From assembly GCA_963830175.1 (NCBI GenBank), contig CAWHKV010000008.1:83488-147487 (forward strand): a stretch of DNA of 64,000 nucleotides, read 5' to 3'. This document shows, piece by piece, positions 14,769 through 23,326 of this stretch (position 1 is its first letter; every line of letters begins with the position of its first letter). The notes under the pieces are model-generated. The model did not search any database, had not been told where the DNA came from, and saw nothing but the letters and a program-made list of their open reading frames with translations. This stretch comes from JBBRBB01 sp963830175. GTDB taxonomy: Bacteria; Bacteroidota; Bacteroidia; Chitinophagales; Chitinophagaceae. The translations under genes were made by a program, and so were the position numbers.

Positions 14769-17204
14769 ATGAAAATTTCTTATAACTGGCTCAAGGATTA
14801 TTTACCATCAGACCTGCCTGCAGAACTCGTAACTCCGCAAAATCTTTCTTCCGTTTTAACCGCTATAGGTTTAGAAGTAGAGAGTTTGGAAAAGTTTGAA
14901 AGTATTGCAGGTGGTTTAGCAGGGCTGGTTGTGGGCGAGGTATTAGAATGCTTTCAACATGAAAATGCGGATAAATTAAAGGTGACAAGGGTAAACGTAG
15001 GTAATGGGGAACCTTTACAAATAGTTTGCGGCGCACCCAATGTGGCAAAAAATCAAAAGGTAATTGTAGCTATGCCCGGCGTTACCATTCATCCATCAGG
15101 AAAAGACCCTGTTACCATGAAGGTGGCGAAAATCAGGGGTGTTGAAAGCCATGGAATGATATGTGCTGAAGATGAAATTGGTTTAAGCGAAGACCATGGT
15201 GGAATTATAATTTTACCTGACGAGCTAAATCCCGGTACACTTGCAGCTGATTATTTTAAAATTTATACCGACCATTTATTCGAGATAGGACTTACACCAA
15301 ACCGAATGGATGCCATGAGTCACTTGGGTGTGGCTAAGGATCTATGCGCATATTTTTCCCACCACCTGGGGCGCGTGGTTACAATAAGGCTGCCTGAAAC
15401 AATGCCTTTGAGGGGCAATAATGAATTTACTGTAAAAATTACCGTGCAAAATATTGAGGCTTGCCCGCGGTATGCAGGCATCCTTTTAAAAAATATTAGG
15501 GTAAAGCCATCCCCGGAATGGTTGCAAAACCGGTTAAGAAGTATTGGGCAAAGACCTTTAAATAATGTGGTGGATGTTACTAATTATGTTTTGCACGAAA
15601 TGGGTCAACCATTGCATGCATTTGATGCGGCTAAAATTACAGGCAATCATGTAATCGTTAAAACCCTTTCTGAAGAGCCACAATTTATTTCGCTCGATAA
15701 CAAATCCAGGAAACTGTCAGCAGAAGACCTGATGATCTGCGATGAGAATGGTGGAATGTGTATTGCAGGCGTTTTCGGCGGATTAAATTCCGGGGTTTCT
15801 GAAAGCACTACCCAAATTTTTTTAGAAAGCGCATGGTTTAACCCTATAAATATTCGAAAAACATCGTTTCGGCACGACCTTAGAACCGAAGCAGCAGCAA
15901 GATTTGAAAAGGGTGTTGATATTTCAAATGTTACCACTGCTTTGCAAAGAGCTGCGCGTCTGCTTTCACAGGTGGCAGGTGCTGAAAGCAACGAAGGCAT
16001 TCAGGATGTTTACCCTTCACCAAAACAAAAGACACAAGTTTCGTTAACTTATTCATACTTAAAAAAATTAAGTGGCAAAGTATATACTTCCGAGTCTGTA
16101 AAAGACATTTTAGTAAGTCTTGGATTTGAAATCTTAAATGAAAATGATGAGGGTCTTAAAGTAAATGTGCCTTTCTCTAAATCGGATATTTCTATTCCCG
16201 CAGACCTTGTGGAGGAAATTATAAGAATTGATGGGCTGGATAGTATACCCGTACCTGCAAGTATAAATATTACACCCTCTAATGATCCGTTTATTATAGC
16301 TGAGGCTGTAAACGAAAAATTATCATCAATTCTTACAGGGTTAGGTTTTTCTGAAATGGTAAACAACTCCATAACAAACAGCAAATATTACCCCGCCGAA
16401 CAAAATATTGTGAAGTTGCTGAATAGCCTTAGCAGCGAACTAGATGTTCTACGGCCAACCATGTTACCCACTGCCCTTGAAAGTATTGCCTACAACATTC
16501 ACCGTAAAAATTATAATCTTCAATTTTTTGAATTCGGCAAAACTTACCACGAAGAATGGCCTGGAAAATATACTGAGGTAAAACATCTTTGCCTATATGT
16601 TACGGGTAATAGGGGTGTGGATGAATGGCGAAATAAATCCCAACCACTTGATTTTTTTGCCTGTAAAGGTTTCGTAGAAACAATACTTCGGGCATGCGGC
16701 ATTAATAATTTTCAAATGCTCCAAAATCAAAATACAGAAAATGGCGGGCTGAACTTTGACATACTTTATAATAATAAAAAAGTTGGAACCATTCAACAAC
16801 CAGGAAATTTTTATTTGCAACAATTTGATATTAAACAACCGGTGGTTTTTGCAGATCTTCAGCTGGCAGTTTTACAAGAACTTATACAAACGAAAAGCAT
16901 AAAATATAAAGAGGTTGTCAAATTCCCATCTGTTACGCGAGATCTAGCAGTTACCTTAAATAAAGACGTGAATTACCAGGCAGTGCAGGAAGCAGTTGAA
17001 AAATTACAAATACCCGTTTTGCAGAAAATGCACATTTTCGACATTTTTGAAAGTGAAAAATTGGGGAATAGTAAAAAATCAATCACAATAAATTTTACCT
17101 TACAGAATGTTTCGAAAACCTTAACTGATGTGGAGACTGACGAGGTAATGCAAAAAATTATGCAGCAGTTGCAATCTACTTTTGGAGCAGAGGTTAGAAA
17201 ATAA
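14769..17204 (+). CDS. pheT: Phenylalanine-tRNA ligase beta subunit
   Basis: PheT pairs with PheS to charge tRNA-Phe; the beta chain binds tRNA and edits Tyr-tRNA-Phe. At 811 residues it is full length. It begins MKISYNWLKDYLP, has the EMAP-like tRNA-binding domain (GKVLECF-like GEVLECFQHENADKL, QIVCGAPNV), the B3/B4 editing region (NNVVDVTNYVLHEMGQPLH, DLRTEAAARFEKG), B5, the catalytic-like core (ELDVLRPTMLPTALES) and a C-terminal ferredoxin-like anticodon-binding domain (KFPSVTRDLAVTL). pheS is not next to it, which is common in this phylum. The coiled-coil gene and zapA follow closely. Confidence 0.97.
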   Translation: MKISYNWLKDYLPSDLPAELVTPQNLSSVLTAIGLEVESLEKFESIAGGLAGLVVGEVLECFQHENADKLKVTRVNVGNGEPLQIVCGAPNVAKNQKVIVAMPGVTIHPSGKDPVTMKVAKIRGVESHGMICAEDEIGLSEDHGGIIILPDELNPGTLAADYFKIYTDHLFEIGLTPNRMDAMSHLGVAKDLCAYFSHHLGRVVTIRLPETMPLRGNNEFTVKITVQNIEACPRYAGILLKNIRVKPSPEWLQNRLRSIGQRPLNNVVDVTNYVLHEMGQPLHAFDAAKITGNHVIVKTLSEEPQFISLDNKSRKLSAEDLMICDENGGMCIAGVFGGLNSGVSESTTQIFLESAWFNPINIRKTSFRHDLRTEAAARFEKGVDISNVTTALQRAARLLSQVAGAESNEGIQDVYPSPKQKTQVSLTYSYLKKLSGKVYTSESVKDILVSLGFEILNENDEGLKVNVPFSKSDISIPADLVEEIIRIDGLDSIPVPASINITPSNDPFIIAEAVNEKLSSILTGLGFSEMVNNSITNSKYYPAEQNIVKLLNSLSSELDVLRPTMLPTALESIAYNIHRKNYNLQFFEFGKTYHEEWPGKYTEVKHLCLYVTGNRGVDEWRNKSQPLDFFACKGFVETILRACGINNFQMLQNQNTENGGLNFDILYNNKKVGTIQQPGNFYLQQFDIKQPVVFADLQLAVLQELIQTKSIKYKEVVKFPSVTRDLAVTLNKDVNYQAVQEAVEKLQIPVLQKMHIFDIFESEKLGNSKKSITINFTLQNVSKTLTDVETDEVMQKIMQQLQSTFGAEVRK

Positions 17205-17261
17205 CATCTTTTACCAAATAAAAATTAACGAAAAAAGGTATCGGCCGATCTTGAAGTTGAA

Positions 17262-17528
17262 TTGAAGGACCTTCAGCATCTCATTCAACAAATGATTAAG
17301 AAGCAGCAACGGCTGCAAAAAGAAATCAGTGCCCTAAAAGATTCGGTAAAAGAGAAAGATAACCTGTTACAAAAAAAGAATGAATCTTTTAACCAGGTTC
17401 AACAACAACTCGACGCAAGCCGGTTGGGCCTATCAGGGTTGTCGCCCGCTGATAAACAACTTTTACAAAAACGCATAGATACCTACCTCTCCGATATAGA
17501 AAAATGTATTGCTGCTATAAACCTATAA
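17262..17528 (+). CDS. Small coiled-coil protein between pheT and zapA
   Basis: An 88-residue, almost entirely helical protein: heptad-rich from KDLQHLIQQMIKKQQRLQ to about residue 50, then a conserved-looking tail LSPADKQLLQKRIDTYLSDI. No ATG exists in this frame after the stop at 17226-17228, so the start must be a non-ATG codon; TTG at 17262 is the best, and the exact start is uncertain. It ends 3 bp before zapA, so the two are almost certainly translated together. In this position a ZapB-like or otherwise ZapA-partnering division factor is possible (inference from context and coiled coil only). Confidence 0.75.
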   Translation: MKDLQHLIQQMIKKQQRLQKEISALKDSVKEKDNLLQKKNESFNQVQQQLDASRLGLSGLSPADKQLLQKRIDTYLSDIEKCIAAINL

Positions 17529-17531
17529 TAT

Positions 17532-17831
17532 ATGCCGGACACTATTTCAGTAAATGTATTGATCGGGGACAGAAATTACAGGCTTAAGGTATCGCCTGAA
17601 GATGAAGAACAGTTACGCAATACCGTTAAAACCATAAACAATAAACTACTCGAGTTTAAAGCACATTTTGCCGGAAAGGATATGCAGGACTATGTAGCTA
17701 TGGTTTTATTATGGCTGGCAACCGAAAATCGCAATGAATTAAAAGATCCCCGCCACTTACAAGAAGCTGCAGAAAAAGTTCGTTCCCTTAAGGTAATGAT
17801 TGAGAAAAGCCTTGATGGAGGTGATGAATAA
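17532..17831 (+). CDS. zapA: Cell division protein ZapA
   Basis: ZapA binds FtsZ and bundles protofilaments at the division ring. The 99-residue protein has the typical N-terminal beta-hairpin domain (ISVNVLIGDRNYRLKVSPEDE), the central helix (EQLRNTVKTINNKLLEFK) and a C-terminal coiled coil. The order pheT, coiled-coil gene, zapA, rny is widely seen in Bacteroidetes, to my knowledge. No strong plus-strand terminator follows; the next hairpin has its T tract on the other strand. Confidence 0.93.
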   Translation: MPDTISVNVLIGDRNYRLKVSPEDEEQLRNTVKTINNKLLEFKAHFAGKDMQDYVAMVLLWLATENRNELKDPRHLQEAAEKVRSLKVMIEKSLDGGDE

Positions 17832-17862
17832 AAAAAATCCGTGAGGATAGAACTCCACGGAT
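17831..17862 (-). terminator. Minus-strand intrinsic terminator for the 18028 lipoprotein transcript
   Basis: Stem AATCCGTG / CACGGATT (17837-17844 with 17855-17862), followed on the minus strand by a run of seven T residues (A7 at 17831-17837 region on plus). It terminates transcripts coming from the lipoprotein gene, 165 bp beyond its stop, so the repeat array lies in that gene's 3' UTR. One stem arm is itself a copy of the repeat motif. Confidence 0.6.
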
Positions 17863-18019
17863 TAACCAATGTTCAAAAAAAAATGAAAAAGTACGGAAAC
17901 CAACAAAAAACAAAGTACGGATCAAAAAAAGTTTCGTAGTGTACGAATTAAGAATTGTTTAAATAAAGTACGGATTAAATGAATGTTTTAAAGAGTACGA
18001 AATGTTTCACAAGGCACGG
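17855..18019. repeat. Array of seven CCGTAC / GTACGG repeat units
   Basis: Degenerate units with the plus-strand core GTACGG(ATTAA) start at 17855 (CCACGG), 17891, 17915, 17941 (GTACGA), 17968, 17995 (GTACGA) and 18014 (GCACGG). Spacing is 36, 24, 26, 27, 27 and 19 bp. Between the cores the sequence is AT-rich and not conserved. Two further ACGGA cores occur at about 18496-18511 upstream of the same lipoprotein gene. Function unknown: protein-binding array, RNA element in the 3' UTR, or decaying tandem repeat. Confidence 0.65.
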
Positions 18020-18027
18020 ATTAAAGA

Positions 18028-18438
18028 TTAATTGACGTTTATGGTTTTATACCCAGAATAACTCCATTCTCCATTAGTGTAGGTAAACCTTAACATGTAA
18101 TACATGGTTTCACCTTTTAAATTAGAATCTTCAAACTTGTATTGCTTCAAAGAATTAGAATTTGCTTTCGGCTCATACACCTCTATGGCGCAGAAACTGT
18201 TGGCATCCTTCCCACTCATTAATTCAATTTTAGCGACATTGTTTTCATAAAGCGTATTATACTTTACTTCCACTTCTGTGCTACCCGATTGGGCAAGAGA
18301 AAAATTTGATACAGCAATATTGGCATCTTTATAAAACACAGGAGATGCAGCCTGCGATGTTTCAGGGGCATTTATTGCTTCCTTTGTGCAGGAAGCAAGT
18401 AAAATGACAGCAAATAAATAGGTACTTAGTTTTTTCAT
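18028..18438 (-). CDS. Small lipoprotein of unknown function
   Basis: A 136-residue lipoprotein from the ATG at 18438 (MKKLSTYLFAVILLASC); the upstream in-frame ATG at 18444 adds two residues. The lipobox LASC places the lipidated Cys at residue 17, followed by TKEA, so it is likely exported to the outer membrane. The mature part is predicted all-beta (VEVKYNTLYENNVAKIELM, YYMLRFTYTNGEWSYSGYK), resembling a single fibronectin III or Ig-like fold. No named family recognised. It is transcribed against zapA and flanked on both sides by the ACGGATTAA-type motif. Confidence 0.8.
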   Translation of the reverse strand: MKKLSTYLFAVILLASCTKEAINAPETSQAASPVFYKDANIAVSNFSLAQSGSTEVEVKYNTLYENNVAKIELMSGKDANSFCAIEVYEPKANSNSLKQYKFEDSNLKGETMYYMLRFTYTNGEWSYSGYKTINVN

Positions 18439-18733
18439 ATTCATTGAATCTTGGTTTTGCCTTTTTACAGGCTGAATTCAGAGGGGAGGATAAAAACGGA
18501 TTAAAAACGGACTATTCTATAATAGCCAAAACCAGTGCCATTGACATAAAAAATATTAACCGATTGATTATCAATGCATATTCTTTTTGAAATCTTTAAA
18601 ATCTCCCAATTTGGAAAATTGAATTCCCGATTTTAGACTGAGGTGGCCATCCGGTTAATTATATTCTGTTTCTGTATCTTCGCCACATTATCCCTATGCA
18701 ACCAAAATTTTTTGAAATAAAACCTAATAAAGA

Positions 18734-20299
18734 ATGGATTCAATATATATAACCCTGCTGAGCAGCATAGTCGCTTTAATAGTTGGGTTGATTGCAGGAA
18801 AAGTTGTTTTTTCCAAAGACACCAAAAAAAGAGTTGAAGATGCAGAGGCTCAGGCTCAACAAATCGTTGAAAGTGCAAACCTTACGGCTGAAACTATTAA
18901 AAAAGAAAAAATCCTTGAGGCTAAGGAAAGATTTGTTCAACTAAAGGCTGAACACGATCGTAAAGTACTGGATGCCAACAAAAAAATAAGTGATGTTGAA
19001 AACCGGATTCGCCAGCGGGAAATTAGTATAAACCAGAAAGAAACAGCTTTAGACCGGCAGATAAAGGAAAATGAATCCATCAAAGAAAATTTGAACAGGC
19101 AAATTGAGGTTGTTACATATAAAAGAAATGAGCTTGAGAAGCACCAGGAAGAACACATTCGCCGGTTAGAAAAAATTGCCGGCTTAACTGCAGAAGAGGC
19201 CAAAAACCAGCTTATTGAGAGCTTAAAACAGGAGGCTCAAACACAAGCCCTCTCTCTGCAACAGGAGATTATTGAAGAAGCGCGCCTGAAAGCAAATAAG
19301 GAAGCCCGTAAAATTATTATTCAATCCATTCAAAGAACAGCCGCAGAACTTACCATAGAAAATACTGTAACTGTATTTAACCTTGAAAGCGATGAAATTA
19401 AGGGCCAGATAATCGGACGGGAAGGCAGAAATATTCGAGCATTAGAAGCTTCCACAGGCGTAGATCTTATTGTAGATGATACTCCGGAAGCTATTGTACT
19501 ATCCTCCTTCGATCCTTTAAGAAGGGAAATTGCCCGATTAAGTTTACAACGCCTGGTTGCTGACGGAAGAATTCACCCTGCACGCATAGAAGAAGTGGTA
19601 GAGAAAACACGTAAACAATTAGAGGAGCAGGTGATTGAAGTGGGTGAAAGAACGGTAACGGAATTAGGTATTCATGGGTTGCATAAAGAATTGGTTAGAA
19701 TAGTAGGTAAAATGCGTTTCCGCTCATCTTATGGGCAAAACCTGCTTATGCATAGCCGTGAAGTTGCCAATCTTTGTGGAATAATGGCATCTGAAATCGG
19801 GCTTAGTCCAAAACTTGCCAAACGTGCCGGTCTATTACATGATATAGGTAAAGTGCCGGATGAGGAAACCGAACTTAGCCATGCCTTATTAGGTGGTAAA
19901 CTCGCAGAAAAATATGGAGAGAATGCGGCAGTAGTTAATGCCATTGCTGCGCACCACGATGAGATAGAAATGCAATATGTTATTTCACCGATCGTGCAGG
20001 CATGCGATGCTATCAGCGGCGCAAGACCTGGAGCAAGGCGCGAAATAATGCAACAATATTTGCAGCGTATAAAAGATTTGGAAAACCTGGCAATTTCATA
20101 TCCCGGGGTAGAAAAAGCCTACGCCATTCAGGCAGGTCGGGAATTGCGGGTAATTGTAGAGGCAGATAAAATCACCGATAACGAAAGCGATAAATTAAGT
20201 TTTGAAATTGCCCAAAAAATTCAGAATGAAATGACGTACCCTGGTCAGATAAAAGTTACTGTAATTAGAGAAAAAAGGGCTGTGAATCTTGCACGATAA
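18734..20299 (+). CDS. rny: Ribonuclease Y
   Basis: RNase Y is the membrane-anchored endonuclease that initiates mRNA decay. The 521-residue protein has an N-terminal membrane helix (about 5-24), a long coiled coil (about 30-200), a KH RNA-binding domain (IIGREGRNIRALEASTGVD) and an HD domain with H369-D370 in LLHDIGK and further His in IAAHHDE. All catalytic signatures are present. The start at 18734 gives the expected membrane anchor directly. Confidence 0.96.
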   Translation: MDSIYITLLSSIVALIVGLIAGKVVFSKDTKKRVEDAEAQAQQIVESANLTAETIKKEKILEAKERFVQLKAEHDRKVLDANKKISDVENRIRQREISINQKETALDRQIKENESIKENLNRQIEVVTYKRNELEKHQEEHIRRLEKIAGLTAEEAKNQLIESLKQEAQTQALSLQQEIIEEARLKANKEARKIIIQSIQRTAAELTIENTVTVFNLESDEIKGQIIGREGRNIRALEASTGVDLIVDDTPEAIVLSSFDPLRREIARLSLQRLVADGRIHPARIEEVVEKTRKQLEEQVIEVGERTVTELGIHGLHKELVRIVGKMRFRSSYGQNLLMHSREVANLCGIMASEIGLSPKLAKRAGLLHDIGKVPDEETELSHALLGGKLAEKYGENAAVVNAIAAHHDEIEMQYVISPIVQACDAISGARPGARREIMQQYLQRIKDLENLAISYPGVEKAYAIQAGRELRVIVEADKITDNESDKLSFEIAQKIQNEMTYPGQIKVTVIREKRAVNLAR

Positions 20300-20316
20300 A
20301 ATTTAAAGACCTCGAT

Positions 20317-20487
20317 TTAGCCAAATACTGGGGCTTCGTAATCATACATGGTTTGATGTTCATCCATGCTGTAATTATTTTCAAGTACCTGTTGATTGGC
20401 GGCTTTTTTATGCTTGTATAAAATTATTCCGAAAACTGTACCTGCAAAAGCAGCCACAGTAATAACCAGGTATATATTCTTTTTCAT
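20317..20487 (-). CDS. Small single-span membrane protein (56 residues)
   Basis: An open frame below the usual size cut-off: ATG at 20487, stop at 20317-20319. It starts MKKNIYLVITVAAFAG, spans the membrane once (about residues 5-23), then has a basic stretch KHKK and an acidic cytoplasmic or periplasmic tail with MDEHQTMYDYEAPVFG. The charge pattern and the good start context suggest a real gene. Topology and function are unknown. It fills the gap between rny and the L,D-transpeptidase. Confidence 0.6.
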   Translation of the reverse strand: MKKNIYLVITVAAFAGTVFGIILYKHKKAANQQVLENNYSMDEHQTMYDYEAPVFG

Positions 20488-20615
20488 GCTTTACGTTTAA
20501 ATCCTTTTCTATTCATGCAAAGGTAAAACAATGCTTTCTGGCGATGTTTATAAAATTGCTTAAAAGATGTACTATTTATGTAGATACAACAAAAATGTTA
20601 TTGTACAAGGCAATC

Positions 20616-22253
20616 TTAGTTAAACATTTTTTTGGCTACAACTTTATCGTGCCCATAAATATCGTCCCTAAAATTCAATAAGCCGTTTTCATCGACCCAT
20701 GCGGTGTAATATGTTATAAATACAGGCACAGGATTTTTTAGCCTTACATTAGTTTCGGTACTTGCATTCATGGCATTTGATATTTTTTCGGGAGGCCAGG
20801 ATGAATCATCCTTTAAAAGATACTGTGCCATTTTTTCCGGCTCGCTTAATCGTATACAACCGTGGCTGAACGCTCTTTTATCTTTACTAAATAAACTTTT
20901 CGATGGTGTGTCATGAAAGTAAATATCAAAGCTGTTTGGAAATAAAAATTTTACTCTTCCTAAAGCATTTTTCTCGCCCGGTAACTGCCTGATTGCAGGA
21001 AGCCCACCATTGTTATTCACCACTTCCATATTTTGTGAAGCGAGGTAATTAGGATTAGAAGCCATTTTAGGCATAAGTTCATTTTTAACAATGCTAACAG
21101 GAACATTCCAATAAGGACTAAAAACAACCTGGCTTAAATTACCTGTAAACATCATGGTATTATGTCCTTGTTTTCCAACCACAACCACCATGTCAAAAGC
21201 TTTTTGTTTGCCTTCAAAAAAATGAAGCATAAATTCCGGAATGTTTACCAGAATTAATTTTCCTTCAGGTTCCTGGGGCATCCACCGCATACGATTTAAA
21301 TTAATAAGCATTTGCCTAACCCTTTCTTCTGCAGTAACATTAAGATCCTTTATTAATTGTTCACTTATTAACCCATCGGCAGTATACCCTAATCTTGATT
21401 GGAAATGTTTTATACCATCTTGTAAAGCAGTATTAAAAACAGGCGTGGTATCCTGTGCAGGCATGTCGCCTTCTATTTGAAGGCGTTTTTTTAAAGTAAG
21501 AATTGATGGGGAAGAAGCATTTAGTTTATATTCTTTTGCACTGCCCTCAACTACAGGCCATCCGCCTTGTTTAGCTATTTGATAGTACCTGCCTAACTGT
21601 TGAAACAATTGGCCATATGCCTTATGAACATCAGCATAATATTTATCGTCGTTGTGTTTTTTATGAATGAGTGAATCGGCCCATAACATGGCATCTTGTT
21701 TCTTAAAAGGAACAAACCTTTCCAGTTCCTTTCTTTTTACATAACCTTTTTCAAAATTGCTTAAAGTATATTGAATTAATTGTGCAGTTAATGCAAACTC
21801 TGTATTGATAATTGAACTATTACCCTGTGAAAAACTCAATGATTCAGCAGCTACAAAAGCGCTCATTTTATCGTCAAGTGTTTTGTTTTTTAAAGTGGTG
21901 TCGCCTGCAGAAATCTCATAATTTCTTAAGTTCCAAAAACCGCGTGCAGGTTCAGTTAATCCAGAAGATGAAAACCATGCATGCTGAAAGTTTCGTGCAT
22001 TATAAAAACTACGCATTCTTCTTATAACAGAATCACTCAGGGCATTGTCTGTTATGTATTTTTCCATATCCATACTATCTAAAAAAAGATCACTGTAGGA
22101 GTTTTCTTTAGTTATACTGTAATCTCTTTTTGAGACTTTCTTTTCGATCTCTGCTTTTTCTTTTTTATCTTTTTTCTCCTGATCTGGATTTTGGGAATCG
22201 CTGCAACCCGCAAATACGAAAAGAAATGCGGCTAATATAATAGATTGTTTCAT
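20616..22253 (-). CDS. L,D-transpeptidase lipoprotein (YcbB/LdtD-like)
   Basis: A murein L,D-transpeptidase that forms 3-3 crosslinks or anchors proteins to peptidoglycan. I start at 22253 (MKQSIILAAFLFVFAGC), where the lipobox FAGC begins the mature lipoprotein; the longer frame from 22271 lacks a signal start. It is 545 residues. A long N-terminal scaffold domain is followed by a peptidoglycan-binding domain (LKKRLQIEGD to GYTADGLISEQLIKDL), then the YkuD catalytic domain with SHGCIRLSEPEKMA, nucleophile C466. Domain order and length match the YcbB class rather than short ErfK enzymes. Mature protein starts with a lysine-rich, flexible stretch. Confidence 0.92.
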   Translation of the reverse strand: MKQSIILAAFLFVFAGCSDSQNPDQEKKDKKEKAEIEKKVSKRDYSITKENSYSDLFLDSMDMEKYITDNALSDSVIRRMRSFYNARNFQHAWFSSSGLTEPARGFWNLRNYEISAGDTTLKNKTLDDKMSAFVAAESLSFSQGNSSIINTEFALTAQLIQYTLSNFEKGYVKRKELERFVPFKKQDAMLWADSLIHKKHNDDKYYADVHKAYGQLFQQLGRYYQIAKQGGWPVVEGSAKEYKLNASSPSILTLKKRLQIEGDMPAQDTTPVFNTALQDGIKHFQSRLGYTADGLISEQLIKDLNVTAEERVRQMLINLNRMRWMPQEPEGKLILVNIPEFMLHFFEGKQKAFDMVVVVGKQGHNTMMFTGNLSQVVFSPYWNVPVSIVKNELMPKMASNPNYLASQNMEVVNNNGGLPAIRQLPGEKNALGRVKFLFPNSFDIYFHDTPSKSLFSKDKRAFSHGCIRLSEPEKMAQYLLKDDSSWPPEKISNAMNASTETNVRLKNPVPVFITYYTAWVDENGLLNFRDDIYGHDKVVAKKMFN

Positions 22254-22356
22254 TGAAACTTTACAAAGCAAAACCCATGCTAATTTACCAATTGAACACG
22301 GGGTTTAAGATTGAAAGAATTATTGTGAATGATTTGCAACAGTTTAAATACAATTG

Positions 22357-23085
22357 CTATTGTTTTAGCAACGAAGCTGCTTCTTTATCCAAATACATTG
22401 TACAACCGGGATGGTTTCTTAAAAGTGTAGCAGGTACAGCTTCAGATATTTCTCCTTCTAAAACCTTTTTAACTATTTCTGCTTTATGGGATCCATTTAC
22501 CAACAGCATTACCTTTTTACAATCCATCAAATTCGCTATGCCCAACGTTATGCCATGTTTTAAAGGCGTTTTTTTATCAAAATATTTTTGCCCGGTTTCC
22601 TGGGTAACGCTGTCTATCAAAGCAACATGTGAACGAAGGTTTTTATCGGTACCCGGTTCGTTCAAACCCACGTGGCCATTCATTCCCAGCCCAACAATAG
22701 CCAGGTCTAATCCACCAAACTTATTAATAAAAATTTCCATTCTCTCACATTCTTCCCCTGTTTCAGGCGATTTTCCATTAAAACAATGAATGCTTGATGA
22801 TGGAACTTGAAGAGGCTCAAAAAAATGCTTGTTTAAATAACCCCGGCAACTTCCATTGTCTGTTTCATCTAATCCTATCCATTCATCTAACCCAACATAT
22901 CTCCATGTGCTGGTATCTATGGTACCGTTATTTATTTGTAGGTGTATTTGCCTGTACATTTCGGTGGGTGTATGGCCTGAGGCAACGCAAATCAGGGGGT
23001 CACTTTCATTTGTGACAAAATCCAGGAAATGATTTGCAGCCTTAAAAGACATGTTTTGGTAGGTATCATCAATTATTACTTTCAT
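22357..23085 (-). CDS. Glucosamine-6-phosphate deaminase / NagB-type sugar-phosphate isomerase
   Basis: The 242-residue protein has the NagB fold: phosphate-binding ASGHTPTEMY, the GLDEWIGLD motif with the proton-transfer Asp, and the catalytic-His loop GMNGHVGLNEPG. The family converts glucosamine-6-phosphate to fructose-6-phosphate and ammonia; the GLDEWIGLD form also occurs in galactosamine-6-phosphate deaminases, so the exact substrate is open. It has a 241-bp upstream region of its own and lies beyond the terminator of the DeoR-led operon, so it is probably a separate transcript. Confidence 0.87.
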   Translation of the reverse strand: MKVIIDDTYQNMSFKAANHFLDFVTNESDPLICVASGHTPTEMYRQIHLQINNGTIDTSTWRYVGLDEWIGLDETDNGSCRGYLNKHFFEPLQVPSSSIHCFNGKSPETGEECERMEIFINKFGGLDLAIVGLGMNGHVGLNEPGTDKNLRSHVALIDSVTQETGQKYFDKKTPLKHGITLGIANLMDCKKVMLLVNGSHKAEIVKKVLEGEISEAVPATLLRNHPGCTMYLDKEAASLLKQ

Positions 23086-23274
23086 AAAAAAATTTCTTTT
23101 TCTAAGCTAAGCAAAAAAAAGAATCAGAAAATTGATTTTCAATTCATGAATGTCTGGTTATGCTATCAGAACGTCTTATCCCTAAAAATAATTTTATTGA
23201 AAGTGCGTTTAAGATTCAATTCATCAGCAGATAAAACATTACATCATACATTTTTTTCTCATCGTTCTAAGTTT

Positions 23275-23305
23275 AAAGCCCCTGTTTTTACAGAGGCTTT
23301 TTTTA
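23275..23305. terminator. Hairpin after the MFS gene
   Basis: Imperfect stem AGCCCCTGT / ACAGAGGCT with a short T-rich loop. The T tract is on the plus strand (T7) and only AAACTT follows on the minus strand. It sits 22 bp beyond the stop of the minus-strand MFS gene, so it is probably a weak or bidirectional terminator of that operon. The rest of the 241-bp gap to the nagB-type gene shows nothing else. Confidence 0.5.
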
Positions 23306-23326
23306 TTAAGATTATGTTCTTTTTTG

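Noticed and set aside
17855..18019. CRISPR array
   Set aside because: Repeat cores are only 6-10 bp and degenerate, spacers are not uniform unique units of CRISPR length, and no cas genes are nearby.
17832..18027. 6S RNA or other structured RNA after zapA
   Set aside because: In Proteobacteria ssrS follows zapA, so I looked for it. I saw no long interrupted hairpin with a central bubble; the region is an AT-rich repeat array.
22253..22789. 178-residue plus-strand frame
   Set aside because: It is antisense to the NagB-type gene, shows no family motif, and its codon pattern mirrors the real gene on the other strand.
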